A stretch of 64,000 bases of DNA, from contig JAJZRU010000006.1 in NCBI GenBank assembly GCA_021802555.1, forward strand, positions 1 to 64,000. The letters are read 5' to 3'. The position numbers and the translations under genes are program-made. The DNA comes from Pseudomonadota bacterium (lineage in GTDB: Bacteria; Pseudomonadota; Gammaproteobacteria; Burkholderiales; Thiobacillaceae). The notes under the pieces were generated by a model. It saw only the letters and a program-made list of their open reading frames with translations. It was not told the DNA's origin and did no database searches. Positions 1-8,410 of the stretch are shown piece after piece (within the stretch, counting starts at the first letter, position 1; every line of letters begins with the position of its first letter).

Positions 1-113
1 ACCCGCGGGCAATATGCACCATTGCTACATCGGTCTTCCGCGGCGCCCCATCCCACCTTGCCACAACGCAGCCACCACGTGTTTCTTCGGCGCGATTTGC
101 GGCACCGGGCCGA
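1..113. other. Edge segment downstream of the kinase gene
   Basis: No convincing gene is visible here. On the minus strand this is the 3' flank of the kinase gene; the reading frame is closed by a TAA and the alternative frames are short. The operon may continue beyond the window edge. Confidence 0.4.
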
Positions 114-1571
114 TTACTTCGCTAACCCCTCATATTCTCTCCGCAAGCCAGCTAGCTCCATTAGCCTCGCTTGAAACTTGCCGTCACCTCCTTCGGTATT
201 CCAGCGATGTTGGACAGCGTTGAGATCATTACGGGCTGTATCCAGTGCGGCCTGCCGAACCCGTTTCTCGGAGGAAGGCGTTTCGCTGCCAAAGAAGAGG
301 ATGCCGCTGACAATCATTGCCAGGATGAACCCAGTCGGCCAGAACACAAGACATCCTACGAATATCGCGACAGCGGCAGCCTTCCTAAGGAACGCCACTG
401 TCTTCGCCCGCACTGCTTCTGGTGGCAGGGGCTTAGGCCGAACCTGGAAGGCGGGCGGGTTCACAGCGGGGGCACCTCCAGGTGAATCAACAGCCACAAT
501 CCGGGCCCAGGCCTGCCCAAGGCTGAAAGTGCCTGTGCCACCTGCCGCGGGGACGAGGGATATGAAGAAATAGATCCCGGAATGTTGTTCCTGTGCGCAC
601 CAAGGGCAGGAAGTCAGCCCCCCAAAGTACTTGTGAACTGAGTCTTGCCCGCAGGTGCGGAGTTGCCCTCTCAGCGAGTCCAGCTCAGCTACCCACTCTC
701 TTGCTAGAGGCCTGCCGTCTGGCTGCGCTCCTTGCTCGGTAAAAGCACGCTCAAAAAAGGTTGCGATTGCACCGGGCAGCATGGCTGGCGTCACGCTGTT
801 CGGGGGTGGGGCCATTCCTTTGCTCGCAGCATTGCGGCCGAAGGCATACCGGAACTGCGCTATAGCCTTCTCCAGTGGCATGTCCCCTGACCCCGAGTAG
901 ACGCCAGAGAAGGGGTGCCGCCCCATCAGCAGAACGTGAAAAATGAGGATCGCCAGCCCGAAGTTGTCATGGTTTTTCGTGCGGCGCAGGCCCCGGAAAG
1001 TAGAGTGCCCTTGCAATTCTGGGGGTGTGAAGTGCGGGACGCCAACCTCACACAGGTAGTGCTTGCCGCTCGCGACGACCTGGAAAGAATCGCAGTCAAT
1101 CAGCTTGACGACGCTGTTCCCTGCAACAAAAACCAGGTTAGGGTTGACGTCTCCAATAATGTGACCGTGGCTATGAATGGTTTCAAAGGCAGCGGCCATG
1201 TTTCGGGCTGTGTTGACCAGAAAACCCCAGTCTTTGTCGGGGTGGCGCTGTTTACGATGACTAGGACTGTAAAGGTGATGGATCGGCTCTGAGCCGGACA
1301 CCTTTGGCATCAGGAAACCTCGGACAGGGCCCCCTGCGCTAGTGTGCAGAGTACCCGTAGGCCACGCAGCGATTTTCTTCAGGGCCTCATCGCCCCCTTG
1401 AGCCATGCCAACCAACTTCATCTGCTTTTCGTGACCTACGGTCGCATGGTAGACCTTCGCCACCACGTCGCTCCCCGCGGCCGGGACTTCGTAGACGGCT
1501 CCTTCTCCGCCAGATCCGAACTTCTTACCGAGTGGGATGCGCCGACCATCGCGGTCGAAAAGGTCAGTCAC
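114..1571 (-). CDS. YegI-like serine/threonine protein kinase of a TerY-P triad
   Basis: Kinase-fold protein (485 aa), last of a three-gene operon with a PP2C phosphatase and a vWA protein. Visible are a glycine-rich loop GSGGEGAVY (19-27), the ATP-binding lysine K39 in VVAKV, a catalytic loop GDVNPN (D141-N145) in place of the usual HRD..N, and IDCDSF (158-163) in place of DFG. This pattern is typical of YegI/TerY-associated kinases rather than PknB-type enzymes. Cysteines 307, 322 and 325 (CPWC) suggest a zinc knuckle. A hydrophobic segment at about 396-428 could be a membrane anchor and is followed by a charged helical tail. The start overlaps the PP2C stop as ATGA. The protein is clearly shorter than E. 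coli YegI, and no C-terminal helix-hairpin-helix is seen. Family is firm; a role in stress or defence signalling is inferred. Confidence 0.85.
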   Translation of the reverse strand: MTDLFDRDGRRIPLGKKFGSGGEGAVYEVPAAGSDVVAKVYHATVGHEKQMKLVGMAQGGDEALKKIAAWPTGTLHTSAGGPVRGFLMPKVSGSEPIHHLYSPSHRKQRHPDKDWGFLVNTARNMAAAFETIHSHGHIIGDVNPNLVFVAGNSVVKLIDCDSFQVVASGKHYLCEVGVPHFTPPELQGHSTFRGLRRTKNHDNFGLAILIFHVLLMGRHPFSGVYSGSGDMPLEKAIAQFRYAFGRNAASKGMAPPPNSVTPAMLPGAIATFFERAFTEQGAQPDGRPLAREWVAELDSLRGQLRTCGQDSVHKYFGGLTSCPWCAQEQHSGIYFFISLVPAAGGTGTFSLGQAWARIVAVDSPGGAPAVNPPAFQVRPKPLPPEAVRAKTVAFLRKAAAVAIFVGCLVFWPTGFILAMIVSGILFFGSETPSSEKRVRQAALDTARNDLNAVQHRWNTEGGDGKFQARLMELAGLRREYEGLAK

Positions 1572-2335
1572 GGCTCACGGCGGGTAGCCAGCACGAGCGT
1601 CTTGTCATCGTCTGTTCGCTCGTTGATCCGCGTGCTGCCAAGAAACTGGGCAAGCTGTTCCCCCAAGTCGTCGCATTCTCCAGCATTTCGTTTTCGAAGC
1701 ACTCCGAGCATGGGTTCGAAGAACGGAGCGTGTGGCGCAAGCTGTTCAAAAGACAGTGCCAACCGCTGAAGGCCATCGCTGAACAACGCCACCTCATCGA
1801 CTCGAGCGCTCGTGATCGCGACTTGGAGGTGCTCAAGCGCATCCTCGTCGGTGACAAAATAAGTCATGTTCGCGTAAGGGCCAGACTCCGGCCAAAACAC
1901 CACGCCATAGGAGTAGCCACTGGAGGCGACGATGGCCCCGTCCCCGATCTGGAAGAAGACAGCCCCGCCAGGACCGACTACAGCGGCAAGGAGAGTGCAG
2001 GCAAAGTCTCTGGCGGTCAGCGAGCGGGCCTGAGCTTCCTCGTGAATTGCTCGACGGACAGCCTCAACCCATTCCCTTACGATGGGGGCGGTCGGCTGAA
2101 AGGAAGTTACAGCGTTGAGAGATGCTTCAATGCCGGACAGGGATACAAGGCACGCCAATTCCGCACCTCTACCCCCCTCTTTTGCGCTGCCGGCTCCGTC
2201 CGACACCACGCAAATCAGATAATCCTGGCCGTCCACTCCCCGAATAATTTCCGAGTAGCAGTCGTCTTGGCAGGGAATGTTTGCTTCTGTATGGGAGGTT
2301 CCTACGACTGACGCGCTAACAACCTTCCACATCAA
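1568..2335 (-). CDS. PP2C-family serine/threonine phosphatase (YegK/PphC-like)
   Basis: Metal-dependent PPM/PP2C phosphatase of 255 aa, expected to reverse the phosphorylation made by the adjacent kinase. Metal-binding landmarks are present: CQDD near residue 22, VSDGAGSA at 44-51 (D46, G47), QIGDGA in the central sheet, LFSDGLQ, and a C-terminal DDDKT (242-246). There is no signal peptide or membrane segment, so it should be cytoplasmic. It starts inside the vWA stop and ends inside the kinase start, both as 4-base ATGA overlaps, so the three proteins are probably made in fixed proportion. The same vWA-PP2C-kinase order is known as yegL-yegK-yegI in E. coli and in the TerY-P triads described for Ter-associated loci. 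The target is unknown. Confidence 0.88.
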   Translation of the reverse strand: MMWKVVSASVVGTSHTEANIPCQDDCYSEIIRGVDGQDYLICVVSDGAGSAKEGGRGAELACLVSLSGIEASLNAVTSFQPTAPIVREWVEAVRRAIHEEAQARSLTARDFACTLLAAVVGPGGAVFFQIGDGAIVASSGYSYGVVFWPESGPYANMTYFVTDEDALEHLQVAITSARVDEVALFSDGLQRLALSFEQLAPHAPFFEPMLGVLRKRNAGECDDLGEQLAQFLGSTRINERTDDDKTLVLATRREP

Positions 2336-3006
2336 ACCTCAGCCCAGCCAGTTGGGGGAGCGATCGGCACGGCAGTGCCTGGGACAGACTGGGAGACCGA
2401 CTTCATGGAGTTAGAAAGCCATTGGAAGAGTTCCCGGAACTTCAGGCCGCTGAGTTTCAGCGGCTCTCGCACCGATATCTGACTAAGAACATCCATGTTG
2501 GCGCCCTCTATCCCGACCGCGAAGAACGCGAAGGATTTAGAGGCTTCCCCTTCGCGCACAAGAGCTGCGGCTGATTGCCATTCGTCGGTAGGGCCGCCGT
2601 CGGTAATCAGGAACACCCACGGGCGGTAAAACGAAATGCCATTGGCCCGGTATTCAGCTTTGCGTTGCCGGATGAGTTCAAGGCCTTGCTTGATAGCCGC
2701 CCCCATCGGGGTATCACCGTTGGCAGAAAGGCTCGGAGGATAAAAGTTCGAGGCGGTGTGGAACGTAGTTTCCACGTTAACGGGGCCAAAAGTGACGATA
2801 GCGACCTCCACCCTTTTCATGGCCAATGAGTCAGCGGCCAACTCGTCCTTAAAGGTCATCAAGCCCGCGTTTAACTCTGCGATGGGTGTGCCATTCATTG
2901 AGCCGGAAGTGTCGAGCAGCAGCAGACAAGGGCAACGCGGCTCCGGGTTGTCGGCAAAGCTGTCCGTGCCGAACGGTATCTGATCAATAGCGGTGTTATC
3001 GTTCAT
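2332..3006 (-). CDS. TerY-like von Willebrand factor A domain protein
   Basis: vWA (MIDAS) protein of 224 aa, first gene of the triad. The metal-ion-dependent adhesion site is complete: D32-T-S34-G-S36 ([10 protein letters not shown]), the loop-2 threonine T99 (NGDTPMG) and D136 in LITDGG. It resembles TerY and E. coli YegL, which bind partner proteins through the metal site. No tellurite-resistance genes (terB, terC, terD) lie in the window, so this is a stand-alone triad. A strong Shine-Dalgarno sequence (GGGAGGAG, read on the minus strand) precedes the ATG by about 7 bases. A role as scaffold or sensor for the kinase-phosphatase pair is inferred from family context. Confidence 0.88.
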   Translation of the reverse strand: MNDNTAIDQIPFGTDSFADNPEPRCPCLLLLDTSGSMNGTPIAELNAGLMTFKDELAADSLAMKRVEVAIVTFGPVNVETTFHTASNFYPPSLSANGDTPMGAAIKQGLELIRQRKAEYRANGISFYRPWVFLITDGGPTDEWQSAAALVREGEASKSFAFFAVGIEGANMDVLSQISVREPLKLSGLKFRELFQWLSNSMKSVSQSVPGTAVPIAPPTGWAEV

Positions 3007-3053
3007 TAGTTACTCCTCCCTGTCCTTATGAATTTAGGGCTGGACCCCCTGGA

Positions 3054-3080
3054 CCCCTCGGTACACCGAGGGGAAGTATA
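3054..3080 (-). promoter_or_regulatory. Leader hairpin and possible -10 of the triad operon
   Basis: On the minus strand a TATACT hexamer (3080-3075) resembles a sigma-70 -10 box; no good -35 is seen. It is followed by a perfect 8-bp hairpin (arms 3066-3073 and 3054-3061, loop TACA read on the plus strand) in the leader about 50 bases before the vWA start. It could be a leader structure or an operator; this is based on sequence only. Confidence 0.3.
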
Positions 3081-3461
3081 TGCCCATGACCCATCACTCG
3101 TCACACCACAAGCGAGGCCTTAATAGTGAATCGCCTCCGGTCAGCTAGAAAATTTTGACCCCTAATCTGTATGACTGCTTCGGCCGAATTGGAGACCGCG
3201 GCACGGCGCCGCTCTTGGCGGTACCTCGCTCATCGCGCGTCGAGGCGTTGCGCCGGAATGCAACTCGATGCCGCAGCAGGATTCGGCGGATCAGACAGAG
3301 CGGCCGGGCTTGAGTGTCCCTGCGTGGCGGGCGTGGCGGGCGTGGCGGGCGTGGCGGGCGTGGCGGGCGTGGGGGGTTCGACGCGCGTTTTCGCGCCGTG
3401 CCGCGGCCTGAGTTTGTGGTAAGGTCGGTAAGTCGTCTGTTCCTCGGCTCCATCCCGATCC
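3081..3461. other. Non-coding stretch between the triad and the TPR gene
   Basis: Divergent intergenic region between the vWA gene and the plus-strand TPR gene. Apart from the leader hairpin to its left and the 9-bp repeat at 3324-3368, I see no RNA gene, insertion sequence or plausible protein. The long reading frames crossing it are repeat-driven and lack family resemblance. Confidence 0.5.
3324..3368. repeat. 9-bp minisatellite, five perfect copies
   Basis: Five consecutive perfect copies of GTGGCGGGC followed by one degenerate copy (3369-3377). It lies about 95 bases upstream of the TPR gene. Copy number could vary by slippage. There are no spacers, so it is not a CRISPR array. Confidence 0.9.
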
Positions 3462-3914
3462 ATGTCGACCGTCAAACCACGGCTGTTCCTGTCCCTCTTC
3501 TTGGCCTTCGGGCTGGCGTTGTGCGCCGCGCACGCGGCCATGCTGGATCGGGCGGCCGGGTTGCTGCGGGCCGGGCATCTGGGGCGGGCCGACCATGCGA
3601 TTGCCCAGGTGCTGGCCGCGCAGCCGGACTCTGCACGGGCGCATTATCTGGACGCGCGGCTGCTCGCCGCGGAAGGCAAATGGCCGCTCGCCGAGGACGA
3701 ACTGGAGCGCGCGCGTCGCCTCGACCCGACCCTGGGGTTTGCGCCGAGGCCGCAGGTGCAGGCGCTCGCCAAGGAGGTGCTCCGGCATCGGTGGAAAAAC
3801 CCGGCGGGGCTCGCAGGCTATGGTCAGGCCGCCTTGGCGGTGCTGTTCGTTCTGGTGTCGGGCTACTTGATCTTCGGCGTGTTGCGCGGCCGGCGCCAAC
3901 CGCCGAAGACCTGA
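3462..3914 (+). CDS. TPR-like exported membrane-anchored protein
   Basis: A 150-aa protein with an N-terminal signal sequence (about 1-26, ending AHAA). Residues about 27-80 form a tetratricopeptide-like segment (GRADHAIAQVLAAQPDSARA, then ARLLAAEGKWPLAEDELERA), the typical pattern of helix pairs with small residues at fixed places. A single transmembrane helix lies near residues 122-142, followed by a basic tail (RGRRQPPKT). It probably sits in the inner membrane with the TPR part in the periplasm, where such repeats bind other proteins. It has no operon partner. Specific function is not recognised. Confidence 0.7.
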   Translation: MSTVKPRLFLSLFLAFGLALCAAHAAMLDRAAGLLRAGHLGRADHAIAQVLAAQPDSARAHYLDARLLAAEGKWPLAEDELERARRLDPTLGFAPRPQVQALAKEVLRHRWKNPAGLAGYGQAALAVLFVLVSGYLIFGVLRGRRQPPKT

Positions 3915-4235
3915 GCGCCGCGCCACATCGCGACGATGCGGCAGCCATCGGCCGAGGACCGGTTTTTCGAGGGCATGCTTAGGATCGAGTGCGTGAAGTC
4001 GCCGCTGCAGCAACAGGGCATTCAGCAGCTCGTCGGTGTCGACGTCAGCTCTGCGCCGCGTTGCAGGTCGGGACGGGCCGCCCCAATGGCTGCGCCGGTC
4101 ATCCTGGCGCGTTGAATGACGGCCCAATGCGGGGCAAGCAGCGAAATCCTGGGTTGAAAGGTTGCCCTGCACCAGCAAGGGTACTGTTCCCACTGGCCGC
4201 GAGTTCACCCGCAACAGTTGCGGCAGGAGGGGCCG
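3915..4235. other. Stretch without a recognisable gene
   Basis: About 320 bases between the TPR gene and the glycine-zipper gene. Overlapping frames exist on both strands, but none has a ribosome-binding site, a recognisable domain or a sensible length. It may contain decayed coding DNA. I see no RNA gene or clear repeat. Confidence 0.4.
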
Positions 4236-4784
4236 CTACGACTGCTGCGCGTCTCCTGGCGTGAGCACCAAGCGCCCGTCCTTCACCGGGATGCGCGCCC
4301 CCGGCGGATGGTCCATGCGCACCGTGCCTTGCCGGCCGTCCAGGCGATAGGTCACGTTGTAGCCGACGGTGCGGCTATGGCTGCGGTACAGGGTGCGGCA
4401 GCGGGTTTCCATGACCGTGCGGCGATCGGATTGCTGCATGTTTCTTTGCACTTGGTTGCCGGCGTAGCCGCCGGCGGCGGCGCCGGCCACGGTGGCCAGG
4501 GTGTTGCCGCTGCCGCCGCCGATCTGGTGGCCCAGCACGCCGCCGAGGACGGCGCCTACGGCGGTGCCGGCGATGCGGTTGGGGTCGCGCACGGGCGCCT
4601 GCTCGCTCACGGCGATGTCGCGGCAGACGCGCTGCGGCACGCGCGTGGTCTCGACGGCCGGATGTACGGCCAGCACTTGGGCATAACTCGGAGGGGCATG
4701 CAGTACCTTGTAGCCCGCGACCCCGCCCACGGCGGTGACGGCGATGGCGCCGGCGGCAAAGCCCGTAATCATGGATTTGTTCAT
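4236..4784 (-). CDS. Glycine-zipper 2TM-domain envelope protein
   Basis: A 182-aa envelope protein related to the Rickettsia 17-kDa/SlyB-like glycine-zipper families. The chosen ATG at 4784 follows GGGGAG and gives an N-terminal hydrophobic segment (MNKSMITGFAAGAIAVTAVG); the longer frame to 4859 adds a non-conserved leader. The central part has two small-residue helices with GxxxG-type spacing (AGTAVGAVLGGVLGHQIGGG, then TVAGAAAGGYAGNQVQ), the signature of the 2TM glycine zipper. The C-terminal third (TRCRTLYRSHSRTVGYNVTY onward) is a small beta-rich domain often seen after it. It stands alone downstream of ubiD with 115 bases between. A role in envelope stability is inferred. Confidence 0.8.
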   Translation of the reverse strand: MNKSMITGFAAGAIAVTAVGGVAGYKVLHAPPSYAQVLAVHPAVETTRVPQRVCRDIAVSEQAPVRDPNRIAGTAVGAVLGGVLGHQIGGGSGNTLATVAGAAAGGYAGNQVQRNMQQSDRRTVMETRCRTLYRSHSRTVGYNVTYRLDGRQGTVRMDHPPGARIPVKDGRLVLTPGDAQQS

Positions 4785-4899
4785 GTCGTGCTCCCCGTGG
4801 GCCATGCGGGTTCCGCATGGCCGGAATGATGATGCCAAGCTTATCCCGGATCGGCGCACCGGTCGCGCGGCTTACGGAAATGTAAGGAGGCGCTGGGGC

Positions 4900-6366
4900 T
4901 CAGCCCAGCCCCAGCGTACCCCAGATCTCGTCCACGCGCGCTTTGACGGCGGCGCTCATGGCGATGGGGCGGCCCCATTCGCGCTGGGTTTCCCCCGGCC
5001 ACTTGTGGGTGGCGTCTATGCCCATCTTGCTGCCCAGGCCGGATACCGGGCTGGCGAAATCGAGGTAGTCGATGGGCGTGTTTTCCACCAGCAGCGTGTC
5101 GCGCGCGGGATCGACGCGCGTGGTGAGCGCCCAGATCACTTCCTTCCAGTCGCGCACGTTGACGTCCTCGTCGGTCACGAGCACGAACTTGGTGTACATG
5201 AACTGGCGCAGAAAGCTCCACACGCCGAACATCACCCGCTTGGCATGGCCGGGATACTGCTTTTTCATGGACACCACGGCCATGCGGTAGCTGCAGCCCT
5301 CGGGCGGCAGGTAGAAATCAGTGATTTCGGGAAACTGCTTCTGCAGCAGCGGCACGAAGACTTCGTTCAGCGCCACGCCCAAGATGGCCGGCTCGTCCGG
5401 CGGCTTGCCGGTGTAAGTGCTGTGGTAGATGGGCTCGCGGCGCATGGTGATGCGCTCGATGGTGAAGACGGGAAAGTGCTCGACTTCGTTGTAATAGCCG
5501 GTGTGGTCGCCGAAGGGGCCTTCCGGCGCCATGTCAGCGGGGTGGATGACGCCTTCCAGCACGATTTCGCTGGAGGCGGGCACTTGCAGATCGCTGCCCA
5601 AGCAACGCACGACTTCGGTCTTGCCGCCGCGCAGGAGGCCCGCGAACTGGTATTCGGAGAGCGTATCCGGGACGGGCGTGACAGCGCCCAGGATGGTGGC
5701 CGGGTCGGCGCCCAGCGCCACGGCGATGGGAAAAGGCTCACCGGGGTGCTGCTGCCGGAAGTCGCGGAAGTCCAGGGCGCCCCCCCGATGCGCCAGCCAG
5801 CGCATGATGACGCGATTGCGGCCGATGACCTGCTGGCGGTAGATGCCCAGATTCTGCCGCGCCTTGAGCGGCCCGCGCGTCACCACCAGGCCCCAGGTGA
5901 TGAGCGGGCCGGCATCCTCCGGCCAGCAGGTTTGGATGGGCAGGCGCGCGAGATCCACGTCCTGACCTTCCCAGACGATCTCCTGGCAGGGCGCGGAGCG
6001 CACTTCCTTGGGCGCCATGTTGAGCACCTGCTTGAGTACGGGCCATTTTTCCCAGGCGTCCTTGAGCCCCTTGGGCGGTTCGGGCTCCTTGAGATAGGCC
6101 AGGAGCTTGCCGATTTCCCTGAGCCGCGCGGGGTCTTCCTCGCCCATGCCCAGGGCCACGCGCCGCACGGTGCCAAAAAGATTGGCCAGCACGGGCAGGC
6201 TATGGCCCTTGGGATGCTCGAACAGCAAGGCCGGGCCGCCGGCGCGCAGCACGCGGTCGGCGATTTCGGTCATTTCCAGTTTGGGGTCGACTGGCGCGGA
6301 GATGCGCTTGAGCTCTCCCATTTTTTCCAGTTGCGCGATGAAGTCGCGCAGGTCGCGGTATTTCAT
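4900..6366 (-). CDS. ubiD: UbiD, 4-hydroxy-3-polyprenylbenzoate decarboxylase
   Basis: Prenylated-FMN-dependent decarboxylase of ubiquinone biosynthesis, 488 aa, the usual length for UbiD. The N-terminal start [19 protein letters not shown] is characteristic, as are the GIYRQQV segment containing the cofactor-binding arginine, [12 protein letters not shown], and [13 protein letters not shown] in the active-site half. It starts inside the stop of the upstream heptose adenylyltransferase gene (ATGA overlap), so the two are co-transcribed although their pathways differ. Its flavin prenyltransferase partner UbiX is not in the window. Ubiquinone is the electron donor of the bo3 oxidase encoded further right. 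Confidence 0.95.
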   Translation of the reverse strand: MKYRDLRDFIAQLEKMGELKRISAPVDPKLEMTEIADRVLRAGGPALLFEHPKGHSLPVLANLFGTVRRVALGMGEEDPARLREIGKLLAYLKEPEPPKGLKDAWEKWPVLKQVLNMAPKEVRSAPCQEIVWEGQDVDLARLPIQTCWPEDAGPLITWGLVVTRGPLKARQNLGIYRQQVIGRNRVIMRWLAHRGGALDFRDFRQQHPGEPFPIAVALGADPATILGAVTPVPDTLSEYQFAGLLRGGKTEVVRCLGSDLQVPASSEIVLEGVIHPADMAPEGPFGDHTGYYNEVEHFPVFTIERITMRREPIYHSTYTGKPPDEPAILGVALNEVFVPLLQKQFPEITDFYLPPEGCSYRMAVVSMKKQYPGHAKRVMFGVWSFLRQFMYTKFVLVTDEDVNVRDWKEVIWALTTRVDPARDTLLVENTPIDYLDFASPVSGLGSKMGIDATHKWPGETQREWGRPIAMSAAVKARVDEIWGTLGLG

Positions 6367-6848
6367 GCGCGGATTTTCTTGATGAGCGCGGAGGTGGAGG
6401 TCTGATGCACGAAGGGGATGGAATGCACCGTGCCGCCCCAGCCCAGGACTTCGGCGGCGCCGACGATGGCGGCCGCGGGCCAGTCGCCGCCTTTCACCAA
6501 CACGTCGGGGCGCAGGGCCAGGATCAGCTTGAGCGGGGTGTCTTCGTCGAACCCCGTTACCAGGGACACGGATTCGAGCGCGGCCAAAAGCGCCATGCGG
6601 TCGGGCAGCGCATTTACCGGCCGATCCTCTCCCTTGCCCTGGCGCCTCACCGAGGCATCGGAATTCACGCCCACCACCAGGCTCGCTCCCAGCGCCCGGG
6701 CCTGCGCCAGGTAGGTGGCATGGCCGCGATGCAGCAGGTCGAAGCAGCCGTTGGTGAACACCAATGGCCGCGGCAGCCCTGCTGCGCGCGCCGCCAAGTC
6801 ATCGGGCGGGCAGAGCTTGGCTTCGAAGGCGGGCGCGGAATAGGGCAA
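6363..6848 (-). CDS. hldC: D-glycero-beta-D-manno-heptose 1-phosphate adenylyltransferase
   Basis: Nucleotidyltransferase domain of heptose biosynthesis (161 aa), equivalent to the C-terminal half of E. coli HldE (rfaE2/hldC type). The cytidylyltransferase-like signature is complete: [17 protein letters not shown] (GCFD with HxGH), VGVNSDASV, and a C-terminal STSALIKKI matching the family's ISTT-like element. The separate kinase half (hldA) is not in the window. It makes ADP-heptose for lipopolysaccharide core, acting in the same pathway as GmhA encoded just upstream on the same strand. It ends in a 4-base overlap with ubiD. Confidence 0.92.
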   Translation of the reverse strand: MPYSAPAFEAKLCPPDDLAARAAGLPRPLVFTNGCFDLLHRGHATYLAQARALGASLVVGVNSDASVRRQGKGEDRPVNALPDRMALLAALESVSLVTGFDEDTPLKLILALRPDVLVKGGDWPAAAIVGAAEVLGWGGTVHSIPFVHQTSTSALIKKIRA

Positions 6849-6872
6849 GGCGGTGCGGCGGGCCGGCTCGAT

Positions 6873-7448
6873 TCAGTCGGTGTACTGGAAGGCGGGGACG
6901 ACTTTGGCCACCCCGCTGGTGGTGGCGGCCACGTTGATGGCCGACTGGCCTTCCTGATGGCTCACCAGGCCCATGAGATAGACCACGCGGTTCTGGGTGA
7001 CCACCTTGATGTGATTGAAATTGACGTCGCGGGTGTTGATGAGGCGCGTCTTCACGGCGGCGGTGATGGCCGCGTCATTGGCTTCGGAAGGGAAGGTCTG
7101 CTCGCCCGCCACCTCCAGCTCATTGAAGATCTGGCGCACGTCGGTGACGCCGGCCACGGTGCTTTGCACCTGCGTCTTCACCGCCTCGCTGGGCACCTGC
7201 CCGGTCAGCAGCACCCAGCCGTTGAAGCTCGTGACGCTGACGTTCATGCCGGGCTGCGGGAAGGTCTTGCTGATGAGGCGCGTGGCCTTGAATTCGATTT
7301 CCTGGTCGTTGATGTAGGTGCCCAGGGTGCGCTTGTCGTCGGCCACCATGGCGCCGCCCGCGGCGCCGCCCGCCACGACGGCGGCGCAGCCCTGCAGGCC
7401 GGGGCCCAAAAGACACAGCAGCGCGAAGCTGACTAGGGATTTGTTCAT
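6873..7448 (-). CDS. dolP: DolP/YraP-like dual BON-domain outer-membrane lipoprotein
   Basis: A 191-aa lipoprotein with signal peptide and lipobox LQGC (lipidated cysteine at about residue 21). A glycine/alanine-rich stretch follows, then two BON domains (about 45-115 and 120-187, the second containing NRVVYLMGLVS). E. coli DolP (YraP) has the same architecture and maintains outer-membrane integrity by binding anionic phospholipid. The gene order gmhA/diaA-dolP next to yraN and rsmI matches the conserved yra locus, which supports the assignment. The ATG immediately follows the gmhA stop with no gap, so translation is probably coupled. Confidence 0.9.
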   Translation of the reverse strand: MNKSLVSFALLCLLGPGLQGCAAVVAGGAAGGAMVADDKRTLGTYINDQEIEFKATRLISKTFPQPGMNVSVTSFNGWVLLTGQVPSEAVKTQVQSTVAGVTDVRQIFNELEVAGEQTFPSEANDAAITAAVKTRLINTRDVNFNHIKVVTQNRVVYLMGLVSHQEGQSAINVAATTSGVAKVVPAFQYTD

Positions 7449-8033
7449 TCAGTCCACTCCTAGCAAAAGGTTGTCGATGCCGTCGCACAGGCAGTGTATG
7501 GTCAGCAGGTGCACTTCCTGGATGCGCGCGGTGCTGTCCGCCGGCACGCAGATGAGAATATCGTCCTCGCCCATTTGTTCCGCAAGCCGGCCGCCGTCGC
7601 GCCCGGTCAGGGCGATGGTGCGCATGCGGCGCTCGTGCGCAGCATCCACCGCGCGCAGCACGGATTCCGAATTGCCGCTGGTGGAAATGGCCAGCAGCAC
7701 GTCGCCTTCGTGGCCCAGCGCCAGGGTCTGGCGCGCGAAGACGTTGGCGTAGCGGTCGTCGTTGGCCACCGAGGTGAGGATGGAGGTGTCGGTCGTCAGG
7801 GCGATGGCCGCCAGGCCCGGCCGGTCGTGCTCGAAGCGGTTCACCAGCTCGGAGGCGAAGTGCTGGGCGTCGGCCGCCGAGCCGCCGTTGCCGCAGGCGA
7901 GCACCTTGCCGTCGGCCAGCAGGCATTGCACCAGCGCATCCGCCGCGCGCGCGATAGGCGGGGCGAGGGCGTCGGCGGCCTCCAGCTTGAGGCGGGCCGA
8001 TTCGTTGAAATGGCGCAGGATGCGATCTTCCAT
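7449..8033 (-). CDS. gmhA: SIS-domain phosphoheptose isomerase (GmhA type, in the DiaA position)
   Basis: Sedoheptulose 7-phosphate isomerase, 194 aa, one SIS domain. It sits where E. coli has diaA, the DnaA-binding SIS protein, and overall it resembles DiaA. It nevertheless retains the residues that GmhA uses for metal binding and catalysis and DiaA lacks: QHFASEL keeps histidine and glutamate four apart, and [11 protein letters not shown] keeps glutamine and the final histidine (DiaA has M and N there). Catalytic function is therefore favoured, consistent with the heptose adenylyltransferase two genes downstream. The sugar-phosphate loop CGNGGSAAD and STSGNS are present. A second DiaA-like role cannot be excluded. 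Confidence 0.85.
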   Translation of the reverse strand: MEDRILRHFNESARLKLEAADALAPPIARAADALVQCLLADGKVLACGNGGSAADAQHFASELVNRFEHDRPGLAAIALTTDTSILTSVANDDRYANVFARQTLALGHEGDVLLAISTSGNSESVLRAVDAAHERRMRTIALTGRDGGRLAEQMGEDDILICVPADSTARIQEVHLLTIHCLCDGIDNLLLGVD

Positions 8034-8042
8034 GGCGGGCGA

Positions 8043-8396
8043 TTATGGCATATCGGCAAAGGCGTCCGGCAGCCACTGCGGCACGCCCGCGCCCTCGATC
8101 GCCACCACGTCGAAACGGCAGGGCGGCGGCTCCCCGCCGCGCCCGGCAAGGTAATGGCGCGCGGCGGCGATGAGGCGTTTCTGCTTGCGCAAGTCCACGC
8201 TGGCGGCCGCGCCGCCGAAGCCGGTGTGGCTGCGCCGGCGCACTTCGACGAACACCAGGGTGTTGCCCTGCCGCATCACCAGGTCGATCTCGCCGTGGCG
8301 GCAGCGATAGTTGCGGGCGATCAGTTGCAGGCCCGCGTCCCGCAGCAGGCGCTCGGCCCGTTGTTCGCCTTGCATCCCCAGCAAACGTTTGAGCAT
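8043..8396 (-). CDS. yraN: YraN/UPF0102 family endonuclease-like protein
   Basis: Small (117 aa) protein of the UPF0102 family with a restriction-endonuclease-like fold: [20 protein letters not shown], then [19 protein letters not shown], giving the D..ExxR-type catalytic set, and [14 protein letters not shown]. Biological role is poorly known; a link to DNA uptake or repair has been suggested for relatives. It is divergent from rsmI with only 14 bases between the two start codons, so each promoter must lie inside the other's coding sequence. It is followed after 9 bases by gmhA. Confidence 0.9.
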   Translation of the reverse strand: MLKRLLGMQGEQRAERLLRDAGLQLIARNYRCRHGEIDLVMRQGNTLVFVEVRRRSHTGFGGAAASVDLRKQKRLIAAARHYLAGRGGEPPPCRFDVVAIEGAGVPQWLPDAFADMP

Positions 8397-8410
8397 GCGA
8401 AAATCCCTAC

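Noticed and set aside
3324-3377. CRISPR array
   Set aside because: 9-bp units without spacers; a simple minisatellite.
3291-4214. Long minus-strand frame (307 codons) opposite the TPR gene
   Set aside because: It is antisense to a better-supported exported protein, is driven by GC bias and the 9-bp repeat, and has no recognisable domain. A transposase remnant at 3960-4214 was considered but not supported.
7449-8033. DiaA as sole identity
   Set aside because: All GmhA active-site residues checked are retained, including two that DiaA has lost.
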